Shown one piece after another: positions 25,818 through 35,316 of a stretch of 64,000 bases of DNA. Below the pieces are notes generated by a model. That model had not been told where the DNA came from and ran no database searches. It worked only from the letters and a program-made list of their open reading frames with translations. Each line of letters starts with the position of its first letter. Within the stretch, counting starts at the first letter, position 1. The translations under genes were made by a program, and so were the position numbers. The stretch comes from Tenericutes bacterium HGW-Tenericutes-2 (GTDB taxonomy: Bacteria > Bacillota_I > Bacilli_A > Acholeplasmatales > Acholeplasmataceae), in assembly GCA_002839095.1 (NCBI GenBank), contig PGXL01000002.1, forward strand, positions 124,001 to 188,000. The letters run 5' to 3'.

Positions 25818-27263
25818 TTATTTAATATCTCTAAATTTAACAATCGGTTGTCTCGCTGCTTTTGCTTCATCAAGACGTCTAACGATGGTGTTATGTGGAG
25901 CAGTCTTTACAAGCTCAGGGTTATCCTTAGCTTCTTGTGCAACGACTCTCATAATGTTAATGAACTCATCAAGAGTTTCTTTGGATTCAACCTCAGTTGG
26001 TTCAATCATCATCGATTGTGAGAAGATTAATGGGAAATAGACCGTAGGTGCATGATAGCCATAATCTAATAATCTTTTCGCTACATCTAAGGTCTTTACA
26101 CCAGTTGATTGATCCTTTAGACCATCAAATACGAACTCATGCATACAATGTCCCTTGATAGGAAGCTCAAATATATCCTTTAATGAGTCTTTAATGTAGT
26201 TTGCATTTAAAACTGCCATCAACCCGATATCACTCATCGATTCCTTACCAAATGTCATTAGATAAACATAGGCTCTAATATAGACAGATGCGTTTCCATA
26301 AAATAAACCTAATGCGCCAATGGAGTCAGCAGAATCCTCAAAGTAGTAGAAGCCATCCTTTTCCTTAACAATTGGATTGGGTAGGAATTCAAGAAGCTTT
26401 TCACAAACACCTACTGGACCAGATCCTGGACCGCCACCACCATGTGGTGTCGAGAATGTTTTATGAAGATTGATGTGTGTGATATCAAATCCCATATCTC
26501 CAGGTCTAGCTTTACCTAAGATCGCGTTTAAGTTTGCTCCATCATAATAGACCAATCCACCTGCTTCATGTACTAATCTTGAAATCTCAGCGATATCCTT
26601 TTCAAAGACACCAGCAGTATTAGGATTGGTTAGCATTAAACCAGCAGTTTCATCATTTAAAACAGCCTTAAGTGCTTCAAGGTTTACAGTACCATCTAAA
26701 TTAGACTTAATTTCAACGGTTTCAAATCCGCAAACCGTAGCACTTGCTGGATTGGTTCCATGTGCTGAGTCTGGGATAATAATCTTATTTCTCTTTGAGT
26801 CATTACGCTTATCATGATATGCTTGAATAATCATTAATCCTGCTAGCTCTCCATGAGCTCCTGCAAACGGATTTAATGAATATGCTGCAAGTCCTGATAT
26901 TTCTGCTAAAATTCTTTGTGTTTCATGATAAATCTTTAATAGCCCTTGTACGGTTTCAACAGGTTGAAGTGGATGGATATTCGCAAATCCACTTAAGGTT
27001 GCTAATTCATCATTAATTTTTGGATTATATTTCATTGTACAAGATCCAAGTGGATAAAACCCTGTTTCAACGCCAAAATTCTTTTGGCTAACGTTTGTAT
27101 AATGTCTAACGACATCAAACTCAGACACCTCTGGAAGCTCAGCAGGAGTTACTCTCAACAGTTCCTTAGGGATTTTAACTTCAGGGATATTTTTCTCTGT
27201 TAGATTGAAGCCTTGACGGCCTTCCTTGGATATTTCAAAAATGAGCTTATTGTAGTATTTCAT
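25818..27263 (-). CDS. gcvPB: Glycine dehydrogenase (decarboxylating) subunit 2
   Basis: 481 residues. With GcvPA it forms the P-protein that decarboxylates glycine and loads aminomethyl onto lipoyl-GcvH. The pyridoxal phosphate lysine lies in DITHINLHKTFSTPHGGGGPG near residues 262-282. GFYPLGSCTMKYNPK near 67-81 is a family block. It overlaps gcvPA by 4 bases (ATGA). It is the last gene of gcvT-gcvH-gcvPA-gcvPB and ends at a terminator. Confidence 0.97.
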   Translation of the reverse strand: MKYYNKLIFEISKEGRQGFNLTEKNIPEVKIPKELLRVTPAELPEVSEFDVVRHYTNVSQKNFGVETGFYPLGSCTMKYNPKINDELATLSGFANIHPLQPVETVQGLLKIYHETQRILAEISGLAAYSLNPFAGAHGELAGLMIIQAYHDKRNDSKRNKIIIPDSAHGTNPASATVCGFETVEIKSNLDGTVNLEALKAVLNDETAGLMLTNPNTAGVFEKDIAEISRLVHEAGGLVYYDGANLNAILGKARPGDMGFDITHINLHKTFSTPHGGGGPGSGPVGVCEKLLEFLPNPIVKEKDGFYYFEDSADSIGALGLFYGNASVYIRAYVYLMTFGKESMSDIGLMAVLNANYIKDSLKDIFELPIKGHCMHEFVFDGLKDQSTGVKTLDVAKRLLDYGYHAPTVYFPLIFSQSMMIEPTEVESKETLDEFINIMRVVAQEAKDNPELVKTAPHNTIVRRLDEAKAARQPIVKFRDIK

Positions 27264-28573
27264 TTTTGTTCTACCACCTTTCCAACAAGTAATTCAATAT
27301 CACTTAAAGATCTCTTTTCAGTAACTGCAAATAATAGGTTATTATCTTTTAAATGAAGAGGTCCTAAAATACCAGCATCTAGACAATCTTTTTCAAATTT
27401 TTCAACGTCGAATTTAGCCTTTAGAACGAATTCTTTAAAGAATGGCTTATGATAGACGACTTCGAACTTATTGGTCTTTAGAAGTGCTTCATATAGGTAA
27501 TGCGCACCTTTCATCGATTCATTAGCAACCATTACTGTACCATCCTTACCCATAGTGGATAAATAAATAGTAACAGCTAGAGCCATTAAGGATTGGTTTG
27601 AACAAATATTTGAATTTGCTTTTGCACGTCTAATGTGTTGTTCTCTTGCTTGAAGTGTTAAAACAAATGCACGTTTACCATCCACATCAGTAGTGATTCC
27701 ACAAATACGACCTGGCATTTTTCTAACGTATTTCATCTTTGTTGCAAGATAACCTACATAAGCTCCACCAAAGGATAGAGGTAGACCAAAGGATTGAAGA
27801 TCACCAACAGCGATATCTGCATCATACTCACCAGGAGTTTTAATGATGGATAAAGGCTGACCCTCAGCATTCATAATCAGTAATCCGTTATGCTTGTGAA
27901 CTGCATCAGCAAATCCAGCATAGTCTTCAATGATTCCATAGTAGTTAGGATTTTGAACGATTAAGCCCATTGAATTTTCTAAATTCTTTTCAATGAAGTC
28001 TAAATCACTTGCTCCATCCTTACTTGGTGTAACGATGACTTCGATATCACGATATCTCGCGTAGGTCTTGACGACATCAATAATTCGTGGGTTTACAGTT
28101 GAGCTAACTAAAACCTTGCTCATTCCTGTTTGTGCAAATGCCATAAACATTGCTTCAGCAGTAGCAGTTGCTCCATCATACATAGAAGCATTGGAAACCT
28201 CCATGCCTGTAAGCTCACAAACCATAGATTGATATTCAAAAATGTATTGCAATGTTCCTTGAGCAACCTCAGGTTGATAAGGAGTATAGGAAGTTAGGAA
28301 TTCTTGTCTTGAAATTAAGGCTTTAATAATGGATGGTGAATAGTGATCATAGGCACCAGCACCACGGAAAACGATTAATTCTTTATTTTGCTTTGCTAAA
28401 TCCTGCATATGCTTGGTTAAGTCATAATCTGATAAAGCACTAGGAATAAGGTATGGCTTTGTTAGTCTTAGCTTTTTAGGTATAGAAGTAAATAGGTCAT
28501 CAAGGGAATTTGCCCCTGTGACCTTTAACATTTCTTCAATATCTTGACTTGTATGTGGAAGATATTTGTGCAT
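27260..28573 (-). CDS. gcvPA: Glycine dehydrogenase (decarboxylating) subunit 1
   Basis: 437 residues. The N-terminal half of the split P-protein. Recognised blocks are FRGAGAYDHYSPSII near residues 70-84, YTPYQPEVAQGTLQYIFEYQ near 95-114, and the C-terminal RAKANSNICSNQSLMAL near 317-333. The start MHKYLPHTSQDIEEML matches the family. It lies 5 bases after gcvH. The two-subunit arrangement is the common one in Bacillota. Confidence 0.97.
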   Translation of the reverse strand: MHKYLPHTSQDIEEMLKVTGANSLDDLFTSIPKKLRLTKPYLIPSALSDYDLTKHMQDLAKQNKELIVFRGAGAYDHYSPSIIKALISRQEFLTSYTPYQPEVAQGTLQYIFEYQSMVCELTGMEVSNASMYDGATATAEAMFMAFAQTGMSKVLVSSTVNPRIIDVVKTYARYRDIEVIVTPSKDGASDLDFIEKNLENSMGLIVQNPNYYGIIEDYAGFADAVHKHNGLLIMNAEGQPLSIIKTPGEYDADIAVGDLQSFGLPLSFGGAYVGYLATKMKYVRKMPGRICGITTDVDGKRAFVLTLQAREQHIRRAKANSNICSNQSLMALAVTIYLSTMGKDGTVMVANESMKGAHYLYEALLKTNKFEVVYHKPFFKEFVLKAKFDVEKFEKDCLDAGILGPLHLKDNNLLFAVTEKRSLSDIELLVGKVVEQK

Positions 28574-28578
28574 GTTAA

Positions 28579-28953
28579 TTACTCCTCACTGAGTGGTTTG
28601 TATTGTTCGCTTGTTAATAAAGAAGACAATTCAGAATCATTTAATAGTTCAATTTTTACAATCCAACTGCCATATGGATCATCATTTAATAATTCTGGTG
28701 AAACCTCTAGCTTTGAATTGACTTCTAATATTTTTCCTGTGACAGGAAGATACATATCAGATGCTGCCTTAACAGATTCAACTGCACCAAAGCTATCACC
28801 CTTTTTAATGGTTACGCCAACTCTTGGTAATTCAATAAAAACAACAGAACCTAGCGCATGCTGCGCATGATCAGAAATACCGACAAATGCAGTCTTTCCT
28901 TCAACCTTTAGCCATTCATGGCTTGGGCTGTATAATAATCCATCTAATACCAT
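28579..28953 (-). CDS. gcvH: Glycine cleavage system H protein
   Basis: 124 residues. The lipoylated carrier that shuttles the aminomethyl group between P, T and L proteins. The lipoyl lysine is in FGAVESVKAASD near residue 60, followed by LPVTGKILEVNSKLE. HEWLKVEGKTAFVGISDHAQ near 12-31 is the typical start. It lies 12 bases after gcvT. No L-protein or lipoate ligase gene is present in the window. Confidence 0.97.
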   Translation of the reverse strand: MVLDGLLYSPSHEWLKVEGKTAFVGISDHAQHALGSVVFIELPRVGVTIKKGDSFGAVESVKAASDMYLPVTGKILEVNSKLEVSPELLNDDPYGSWIVKIELLNDSELSSLLTSEQYKPLSEE

Positions 28954-28965
28954 TTTTGAATCCTC

Positions 28966-30042
28966 CTATTTTTTATAGTTCTTTGTATAAAATTTTCTAT
29001 TTCTAACCTTTGCTAAGTAGCGATTTCCTCTAATCTCAACATAGAGTTCAGTTCCTAGTTCAGCATACTTAATATCAATTAATGCACATGCAATTGGAGA
29101 CTCTTGATTCGGTAGCATATAGCCTGTAGTAATTACACCAATTTCATGTTCATTATGAAGTACTTTATAGCCTTGTCTTGGAATACAGCGCTGTAGTAAT
29201 TCTAAACCTACAACTTTTCTTAATGGGTTCTCTTTATAGGCAATTAACGCACTTTTACCGATAAAATCTTCTTTATCTAGCTTAACAACGAAATTTAATC
29301 CTGCTTCAACTGGATTGATAGAATCACTGATTTCATGTCCATAAAGTGGAAGATTCGCTTCAAAGCGTAGCGTATCTCTAGCTCCTAGTCCAATGGGTAC
29401 TACTCCAATTTCAATTGCCTTATCAAAGACTTGAGTGACTAGATCATGAGTTCCGTAAACCTCAAAACCATCTTCACCAGTGTATCCCGTACGGGAAAGA
29501 ATGACATAGCCTTCCTTATAAGGAATAACCTTGTAGGTCATAAACTTTAAATCAGGTGTTTCTATATCCATGATTTCACCAATATGGTTAATCACCTCAG
29601 GACCTTGAATCGCGACCTGGCTATAATTATCTGAGACATTTCTAACTGTAACATCAAATGTTTTACTTTGTTTAGTAACCCATTCAAAATCCTTATCAAT
29701 ATTTCCTGCATTAACGACTAATAAAACTTGTTCAGGTTTCATCACATAAACAAGTAAATCGTCAACTACAAATCCTTTTTCATCAAGAAAAAGTGAATAA
29801 GTAACTTTAGATGTATCTTCAGCTATAAAATTCGTGACGATATGATTTACAAAACGTAGTGCATCCTTGCCATCTACTAAAAATTCACCCATATGCGAAA
29901 CATCAAAAATGCCCATACCTGTGCGAACAGCAATATGCTCCTCAGTTATACCGGCATAGGATACTGGCATGTGAAAACCAGCATATTCTATCATCTTTGC
30001 GTTTAACGCTAGGTGGCGATCATGTAAAGCTGTTAGTTTCAT
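28966..30042 (-). CDS. gcvT: Aminomethyltransferase (glycine cleavage T protein)
   Basis: 358 residues. It transfers the methylene carbon from aminomethyl-GcvH to tetrahydrofolate and releases ammonia. Visible blocks are [13 protein letters not shown] near residues 24-36, [13 protein letters not shown] near 42-54, [13 protein letters not shown] near 185-197 and [20 protein letters not shown] near 219-238. First gene of the operon. Ribosome site AGGGAGAG lies upstream. I see no glycine riboswitch in the short leader. Confidence 0.97.
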   Translation of the reverse strand: MKLTALHDRHLALNAKMIEYAGFHMPVSYAGITEEHIAVRTGMGIFDVSHMGEFLVDGKDALRFVNHIVTNFIAEDTSKVTYSLFLDEKGFVVDDLLVYVMKPEQVLLVVNAGNIDKDFEWVTKQSKTFDVTVRNVSDNYSQVAIQGPEVINHIGEIMDIETPDLKFMTYKVIPYKEGYVILSRTGYTGEDGFEVYGTHDLVTQVFDKAIEIGVVPIGLGARDTLRFEANLPLYGHEISDSINPVEAGLNFVVKLDKEDFIGKSALIAYKENPLRKVVGLELLQRCIPRQGYKVLHNEHEIGVITTGYMLPNQESPIACALIDIKYAELGTELYVEIRGNRYLAKVRNRKFYTKNYKK

Positions 30043-30074
30043 TTGTACTCTCCCTAAAAGCGTTTTCTATTTTC

Positions 30075-30101
30075 ATTATACAACATATTTTTAGAAATCA
30101 A
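30075..30101 (-). promoter_or_regulatory. Candidate promoter of the gcv operon
   Basis: Minus-strand TATAAT at plus 30075-30080. A TTGATT at plus 30096-30101 gives a short 15-base spacer, so the -35 is uncertain. Confidence 0.5.
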
Positions 30102-30139
30102 ATCGATAATGTTTGAAGAAGTATATATTATATATAAAA

Positions 30140-30165
30140 ACAAAAAAATGGCGTTTCCGCCATTT
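30140..30165 (-). terminator. Terminator of the 30187-31050 gene
   Basis: AAATGGCG TTTC CGCCATTT (30146-30165) with a T run after it on the minus strand. Confidence 0.85.
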
Positions 30166-30186
30166 CATTTTAAGAGTTTTTTAATT

Positions 30187-31050
30187 CTACATATTGAGCA
30201 ATAAAATCATTATAGAAAAACTTGCGATGAGTGAAAAGAAGTTAGCAACCAATCCATAAAGCATCGCACGGTTCTTCGATTTTTCGGTCAAGTAGCGTCT
30301 ATAAATAAGGATTTCTATAGTAAAGATTAATAGTTCTCCAATCGCTAAAACAGCAATTTCACCTATAACCGGAGAGTAGTAGTATTTCATAATAAACACA
30401 AAGCCTGTTAAAGAGACTTGAGTAAATAAATTCACATAGGTAACAAACAAATAACTCTTTTTCTTTGCATAGCCAAAGATGATTAAAACAAGAAGCTCGA
30501 TTAAAATTGTACCTAGAATTCTAAGAATAAGTTCAATAGTCATCGTTTGAACTGGAAAATTTTCTACAATGGTACCAGCATTGGACACGGTAATTGCTAA
30601 ATTCACACCAGTTAAATCAAATGTAACCTTACTGTTAAAAAGAGAAGTTGTAATTGGCTTGGATGTAACATAGGTATTATCCTCAAAGATTAAAATAATT
30701 TTGAAGGTTGATGGAGGATTATAGGAGTGTCTATAATTATTTTCAGAAACTTTTGTAGGAAAAATAGACCAAGGACGAACAAAATAAGATGATACATAAC
30801 CATTCTCAGTAAATGTATATAAAAGTTCAGGAAAGATTTCTCCCTCTTCGTTTTCATTTGGATATTCTTCTTCTAATATTTCAATTGAACCTAGTGTTCC
30901 CTTTTCTAATATCTCCAAGAAGTAGGGTTGATCGATACCTATAACCTCGATATCTAATGTTCTTTTTGGACCTAAATCAGCATTTGCTGTTAAAAAAGGA
31001 AATAGACATACGGTGCTTAAAATAAGCAAAAATATAATGAGTTTTTTCAT
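30187..31050 (-). CDS. Hypothetical secreted-domain membrane protein
   Basis: 287 residues from ATG 31048-31050, chosen because CGAGG lies upstream and a signal peptide follows directly (MKKLIIFLLILSTVCLFPFL); an earlier start would add 12 polar residues. Residues 25-155 form an extracytoplasmic domain (DLGPKRTLDIEVIG onward). Residues 165-287 contain about five membrane helices, such as LILRILGTILIELLVLIIFG and ASFSIMILLLNM. I do not recognise a family. It is a single gene, divergent from the lipase gene at 31152. Confidence 0.75.
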   Translation of the reverse strand: MKKLIIFLLILSTVCLFPFLTANADLGPKRTLDIEVIGIDQPYFLEILEKGTLGSIEILEEEYPNENEEGEIFPELLYTFTENGYVSSYFVRPWSIFPTKVSENNYRHSYNPPSTFKIILIFEDNTYVTSKPITTSLFNSKVTFDLTGVNLAITVSNAGTIVENFPVQTMTIELILRILGTILIELLVLIIFGYAKKKSYLFVTYVNLFTQVSLTGFVFIMKYYYSPVIGEIAVLAIGELLIFTIEILIYRRYLTEKSKNRAMLYGLVANFFSLIASFSIMILLLNM

Positions 31051-31151
31051 GATAGAAACCTCGTTATCTATGATTAGATTTATCATATCATGAAATTATC
31101 ATTTCTTGAAGAGTTTTTTGGATGTATAATAAAATAAAGGAGGGATTAACG

Positions 31152-31943
31152 ATGCTTGTTAATGATATTTTATTACATGTTAAAAGAAATGATGTTGAAA
31201 ACTCGAAAGGAAGCATAATCATCACACACGGGATTGCTGAGCATTCAGGTAGATATGATGAGATTACTAAAAAGCTAAATGATGCATCTTTGAATGTCGT
31301 TCGTTATGATATTAGAGGTCACGGGCAAAGCCAAGGGAAACGTGGGGCTCTAAAGAGTTATCATCAGATGATTGATGATTTACATGTTTTAGTACTAGAT
31401 GAAAAGAAAAGAGAACCCAAAAAAATATTTTTACTAGGACATAGCATGGGAGCATTAATAGTCAATATGTATGCAGTTAAATATAAGGATGTCGATGGAA
31501 TTATATCAAGCGCTGCACCATCATATTTTATTAAGGATGTTCTACCCTTTAGATTTATTGGGTATAAATGGTTAGGAATGATGACGAAAAAAACCAATTT
31601 TGCTGATGATCAACTATCAAGAATTAAAGAAGTTGAAACAGCCTATATCCAAGACCCTTTAAACTTAAAGAGATTTCATTTTTCACTTGCGGGAAACATG
31701 TTTGTTGGTGGAGTCAGATATTTGAATAAACGAATCGCTCAATATCAAACACCAGTTTTAATCGTTCACGGTGAAGCGGACAAAATAGTTCCTGTTGAAT
31801 TTAGCAGAAGATTATTCAATTTACTTCCTTTAGAAGATAAAAAAATAATAACTTATCCATTTGCTTATCACGAAATATTTAATGATTTGGATCGTGAAAA
31901 AACATTTGCTGATGTCTTAGAATGGTTAAAGGAAAGAACTTAA
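31152..31943 (+). CDS. Alpha/beta hydrolase, lysophospholipase or monoacylglycerol lipase-like
   Basis: 263 residues from ATG 31152, which has AAGGAGG 8 bases upstream; an earlier in-frame ATG has none. The catalytic triad is visible: serine in GHSMGAL near residue 98, aspartate in VHGEADKIVP near 213, histidine in AYHEIFND near 243. An oxyanion segment ITHGIAEHSGRYD is near 20-32. This group hydrolyses mono- or lysoglycerolipids in the cytoplasm. It is followed by a dehydrogenase and an HMA-like gene on the same strand. Confidence 0.88.
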   Translation: MLVNDILLHVKRNDVENSKGSIIITHGIAEHSGRYDEITKKLNDASLNVVRYDIRGHGQSQGKRGALKSYHQMIDDLHVLVLDEKKREPKKIFLLGHSMGALIVNMYAVKYKDVDGIISSAAPSYFIKDVLPFRFIGYKWLGMMTKKTNFADDQLSRIKEVETAYIQDPLNLKRFHFSLAGNMFVGGVRYLNKRIAQYQTPVLIVHGEADKIVPVEFSRRLFNLLPLEDKKIITYPFAYHEIFNDLDREKTFADVLEWLKERT

Positions 31944-31955
31944 AACAAGGAGATT

Positions 31956-32810
31956 ATGATGAAAATTGCATGGATTGGAACAGGGGTCATGGGTGTACCC
32001 ATGGTAAAGCACTTAAGTGCCGCAGGATATACTATTACTGCATACAATAGAACATATGAAAAAGCAAAGGCATTAGAGCCACATATTAAGGCAGTAGAAA
32101 CCATTAAAGAGTGTGTTAAGGATGCAGATGTTGTCTTTTCAATTGTTGGATATCCTAGTGATGTCGAAGAAACATATAAAGAAGTGATGAAGCATGTGAA
32201 GAAGGGTGCGATATTAGTCGATATGACAACATCTTCACCAACACTCGCAATTAAGCTTTATCAAGATGCTTGGAAATTAGGTTTAAGAATGCTAGATGCA
32301 CCAGTCACTGGTGGTGATATTGGTGCAATCAATGCTACACTTTCCATTATGGTTGGTGGCGATAAAGAAATATTTGAAAGTGTCCTACCGCTCTTTAAAG
32401 TGATGGGAAAAACCATTACCTATATGGGTAAAGCAGGATCTGGTATGCATGCAAAGCTAGCAAATCAAACAGTTATTGCAGGAAATATTATTGGTATTAC
32501 TGAAGCTTTGGTTTATGCCAAGGTTAAGGGTCTTGATTTAGAAGCAATGCTGGGAGTCATCACTGGTGGCTCAGCAAACTCATGGCAGGCACAATACAAT
32601 GGAGCTAAAATGATTAATAAGGATTATACTCCAGGATTTTATGTCAAACATTATTTAAAGGATTTAAAGCTTGTTATTGAAGAAAAGAAGGACTTAAAGC
32701 TAGCTGGTGTTGAATATGCTTGCAAAGCATATCAAATCTTATCCGATCATGGCTTTCAAGAAAGTGGTACGCAAAGTATCATTGAGTATTATTTAAGAAA
32801 TATGATGTAA
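31956..32810 (+). CDS. NAD(P)-dependent beta-hydroxyacid dehydrogenase (3-hydroxyisobutyrate dehydrogenase family)
   Basis: 284 residues. The Rossmann motif GTGVMGVPM is near residues 8-16. The substrate motif DAPVTGGDIGA is near 115-125, and GSGMHAKLANQ near 162-172 contains the catalytic lysine. The length is typical. Family members oxidise 3-hydroxyisobutyrate, tartronate semialdehyde-type compounds or gamma-hydroxybutyrate; the substrate cannot be assigned here. ATG 31956 or the next codon ATG follows AAGGAG. It lies 12 bases after the lipase gene. Confidence 0.9.
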   Translation: MMKIAWIGTGVMGVPMVKHLSAAGYTITAYNRTYEKAKALEPHIKAVETIKECVKDADVVFSIVGYPSDVEETYKEVMKHVKKGAILVDMTTSSPTLAIKLYQDAWKLGLRMLDAPVTGGDIGAINATLSIMVGGDKEIFESVLPLFKVMGKTITYMGKAGSGMHAKLANQTVIAGNIIGITEALVYAKVKGLDLEAMLGVITGGSANSWQAQYNGAKMINKDYTPGFYVKHYLKDLKLVIEEKKDLKLAGVEYACKAYQILSDHGFQESGTQSIIEYYLRNMM

Positions 32811-32828
32811 TCAAGAAGGAGGTCATTT

Positions 32829-33074
32829 ATGCCTATTGTTTACTTGAGTTTTATAGGGGAACATTGTGACGGGTGTTTGACATCCATTGAAAATGCACTA
32901 TATACACTTGGAGTAGAGCAATTCACCTATGATTTTACACATGCACATGCGAAAATAATGTTCAATAGAGAGCAAGTCGAGCTTGATCAAATTATGAATG
33001 CTATATCTCATTTAGGCTTTGAGCCAAATATTGTAGATTTAATTGAATATAATGAGGATATAAACGCAGAATAA
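32829..33074 (+). CDS. HMA-like small protein with a CDGC motif
   Basis: 81 residues. It has the beta-alpha-beta-beta-alpha-beta outline and length of a heavy-metal-associated domain. The GEHCDGC segment near residues 10-16 provides a CxxC pair, and GFEPNIVDL is near the end. Canonical copper chaperones have GMxCxxC, so metal choice is uncertain. AAGGAGG lies directly upstream of ATG 32829. It is the last gene after the lipase and dehydrogenase, with no metal ATPase nearby. A metal-binding or redox role is inference. Confidence 0.65.
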   Translation: MPIVYLSFIGEHCDGCLTSIENALYTLGVEQFTYDFTHAHAKIMFNREQVELDQIMNAISHLGFEPNIVDLIEYNEDINAE

Positions 33075-33078
33075 CAAA

Positions 33079-33119
33079 AAAAGAATGGGAGTCTAAAAGA
33101 TTTCCATTCTATTCTTTTT
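33079..33119. terminator. Bidirectional terminator between HMA-like and VOC genes
   Basis: AGAATGG (from 33082) pairs with CCATTCT (33104-33110). A run lies on one side and T run on the other. Confidence 0.7.
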
Positions 33120-33513
33120 AGCCTTGTTTTTTCATTGCGAAAACTTCAAAATGATGACCATCCAGATCTCTAAATGACCGGTAATACATATATTCATCAT
33201 CCGATGCTTTCCCTATCTCAGATCCACCAAGTTTCTTAACTTTTTCAAGAATTTCATCAACTTTTTCTGGTGTCTTTAGGTCTAAGCTGAAGATAGATTC
33301 TGTATGTTTAAAGGAATCAACAACAGTGTTTTTTGAAAAAAGCATATATTTTTCTAAACCTAGCATCATTGCGTAAGCTCGTTCATTAATGGATAGGCAA
33401 TATCCTGTATCATCTGAGTATTCTTCTTTAATTTCAAATCCTAGCTTTTCAAAAAAGCTTCTAGATCTTTTTACATCTTGAACACATAAATTAACAAATA
33501 CATCCGCCTTCAA
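33118..33513 (-). CDS. VOC superfamily (glyoxalase-like) protein
   Basis: 131 residues. A VOC fold is supported by FVNLCVQDVKRSRSFFEKLGF near residues 6-26 and FRDLDGHHFEVFAM near 114-127, the two ends of the paired modules. It probably binds a metal through residues at the module ends, such as the glutamate in HFEVF. Substrate is unknown. It is unlike the PhnB-type gene at 25310 in its motifs. Single gene on the minus strand. Confidence 0.83.
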   Translation of the reverse strand: MKADVFVNLCVQDVKRSRSFFEKLGFEIKEEYSDDTGYCLSINERAYAMMLGLEKYMLFSKNTVVDSFKHTESIFSLDLKTPEKVDEILEKVKKLGGSEIGKASDDEYMYYRSFRDLDGHHFEVFAMKKQG

Positions 33514-33603
33514 ACATAACCACCTCTTTTAATTTAAAAAGTATCATTAAATGATGGTTTTGACTATCAATTTGCATTTATAGTAAACTTTTGGAGGATT
33601 TGA

Positions 33604-33641
33604 AATAAAAAAAGACGATATCCCATAAGGATTCGTCTTAA
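33604..33641 (-). terminator. Terminator of gpmI
   Basis: On the minus strand AAGACGAATCC pairs with GGATATCGTCTT (one bulge) and is followed by a T run. Confidence 0.8.
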
Positions 33642-33646
33642 AATTT

Positions 33647-35170
33647 TTATTTAACGATTAAGCTTTGACCAGTCATTTCCTTTGGTTGTTTGATACCTAA
33701 AAGGTCTAGTAATGTAGGTGCAACATCACATAATGATCCAGTACCTAGCTTAACATCCTTTTTAGTAATTACTACTGGAACTAAATTGGTTGTATGTGCT
33801 GTGTGAGGATTTCCTAAATCGTCTCTCATCTTTTCAGCGTTACCATGGTCAGCTAATACAATAGCTACTCCTCCAATAGAAAGGATTGCTTCAACAACTT
33901 CCTTTGTACATTGGTCAACAGTTTCAACAGCTTTAGTCGTCGCTTCAATCGAACCTGTGTGTCCAACCATATCAGGATTAGCAAAGTTTAAAATCATGGT
34001 GTCATATTCCTTAGATAAAATCGCTTCAACTGCCTTATCCTTAACCTCAAAGGCACTCATTTCAGGCTGTAAATCATAGGTAGGAACCTTTGGTGATTGA
34101 ACTAGAATTCTAGTGCTTCCCTTTAATTCTTTATCTGAACCACCATCAAAGAAGAAGGTGACATGTGGATATTTTTCTGTTTCTGCAATTCTTAACTGCT
34201 TTAATCCTGCATTCGCAATCACTTCACCATAAAGGTTATCAAGTGTTTGAAGCTCATAGGCTAAAGGACCTTTAACCGATTCATTATAATGCATCATAGA
34301 GACTAAGAAAATATCCTTTGGTGCATTCTTTGGATCGAATTTTGCTTTACCAGGAGTTTCATATAAATTGGTAGCATCTGGATTTGTAAAAGCAGTTGCG
34401 ATACGTATTGCACGATCAGGTCTAAAGTTTGCAAAAAGAATTGCATCCTTATCGCCAATTAAACCATTTTTATCAACTAAAAATGGAATGATAAATTCAT
34501 CAGTAACGCCTTCATCATACGATTTTTGCATACCCTCAAGCGCATTGGAATAAGTCTTTCCAGTACCTAAGACCATATTATCAAAGGCCTTTTGAATTCT
34601 ATCCCAGTTATTATCACGGTCCATCGCATAATATCTACCTGATACTGTAGCAACCTTCATGCCGTGATCCATTAAATCCTTTAAAAAGCCTAAGCCAGAT
34701 GTTTGTGCAGTATCTCTACCATCCATGAATGCGTGTAAATAAGGTGTAACACCATTAGATACTGCTAAATCATGAAGTGCTTTAATATGCGTTGGATAGG
34801 AGTGTACTCCTCCATCAGATACTAAGCCAAAGATATGTAATTTACTCTTGTTTTTCTTTGTGTAATTGATCGCTTCTAAAAATGCTGGATTCTTAAAGAA
34901 AGACCCATCCTTAATTGCGACATTGATTCTTGTTAATGACTGATAAACAATTCTACCAGCTCCTAAATTTAAATGACCAACCTCAGAATTACCCATTTGT
35001 CCATCAGGTAAGCCTACATATTCACCACTTGCCTGTAAAACATTGTTTGGATAGTCCTTAAATAGTGAATCTAAAAAAGGTTTTTTAGCTAGTGATACTG
35101 AATTGGATGGGCTATCTGGAGCAAGTCCATATCCATCCATAATAATTAATGCTGCAAATTTCTTATTCAT
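33647..35170 (-). CDS. gpmI: 2,3-bisphosphoglycerate-independent phosphoglycerate mutase
   Basis: 507 residues. It interconverts 3- and 2-phosphoglycerate in glycolysis using two manganese ions. The metal and phosphate serine is in GNSEVGHLNLGAGR near residue 60. MDGYGL near 9, MDGRDT near 148, and HGNAEKM and HTAHTTN near the C-terminus carry other metal ligands. ATG is preceded by AAGGAG on the minus strand. Enolase, the next enzyme in the pathway, is coded 1.6 kb away on the plus strand. Confidence 0.97.
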   Translation of the reverse strand: MNKKFAALIIMDGYGLAPDSPSNSVSLAKKPFLDSLFKDYPNNVLQASGEYVGLPDGQMGNSEVGHLNLGAGRIVYQSLTRINVAIKDGSFFKNPAFLEAINYTKKNKSKLHIFGLVSDGGVHSYPTHIKALHDLAVSNGVTPYLHAFMDGRDTAQTSGLGFLKDLMDHGMKVATVSGRYYAMDRDNNWDRIQKAFDNMVLGTGKTYSNALEGMQKSYDEGVTDEFIIPFLVDKNGLIGDKDAILFANFRPDRAIRIATAFTNPDATNLYETPGKAKFDPKNAPKDIFLVSMMHYNESVKGPLAYELQTLDNLYGEVIANAGLKQLRIAETEKYPHVTFFFDGGSDKELKGSTRILVQSPKVPTYDLQPEMSAFEVKDKAVEAILSKEYDTMILNFANPDMVGHTGSIEATTKAVETVDQCTKEVVEAILSIGGVAIVLADHGNAEKMRDDLGNPHTAHTTNLVPVVITKKDVKLGTGSLCDVAPTLLDLLGIKQPKEMTGQSLIVK

Positions 35171-35271
35171 TGTTTGTTATACTCCTTATCGTTTTGTCCA
35201 ACTATATTATACTTTAAAAATATCAAACACATGAATACTGACTCAAAAAAAACGTTTTCAATAGTGGCATA

Positions 35272-35299
35272 TTGTAAATTACAAAAATTATGATAGAAT
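35272..35299 (+). promoter_or_regulatory. Promoter of the ribU leader
   Basis: TTGTAA at 35272-35277 and TAGAAT at 35294-35299, spacer 16. Confidence 0.55.
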
Positions 35300-35316
35300 T
35301 ATGCTGTAAATGAATA

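Noticed and set aside
30043-30186. Possible glycine riboswitch upstream of gcvT
   Set aside because: The gap is short, contains a terminator for the neighbouring gene and shows no aptamer motifs that I can recognise.
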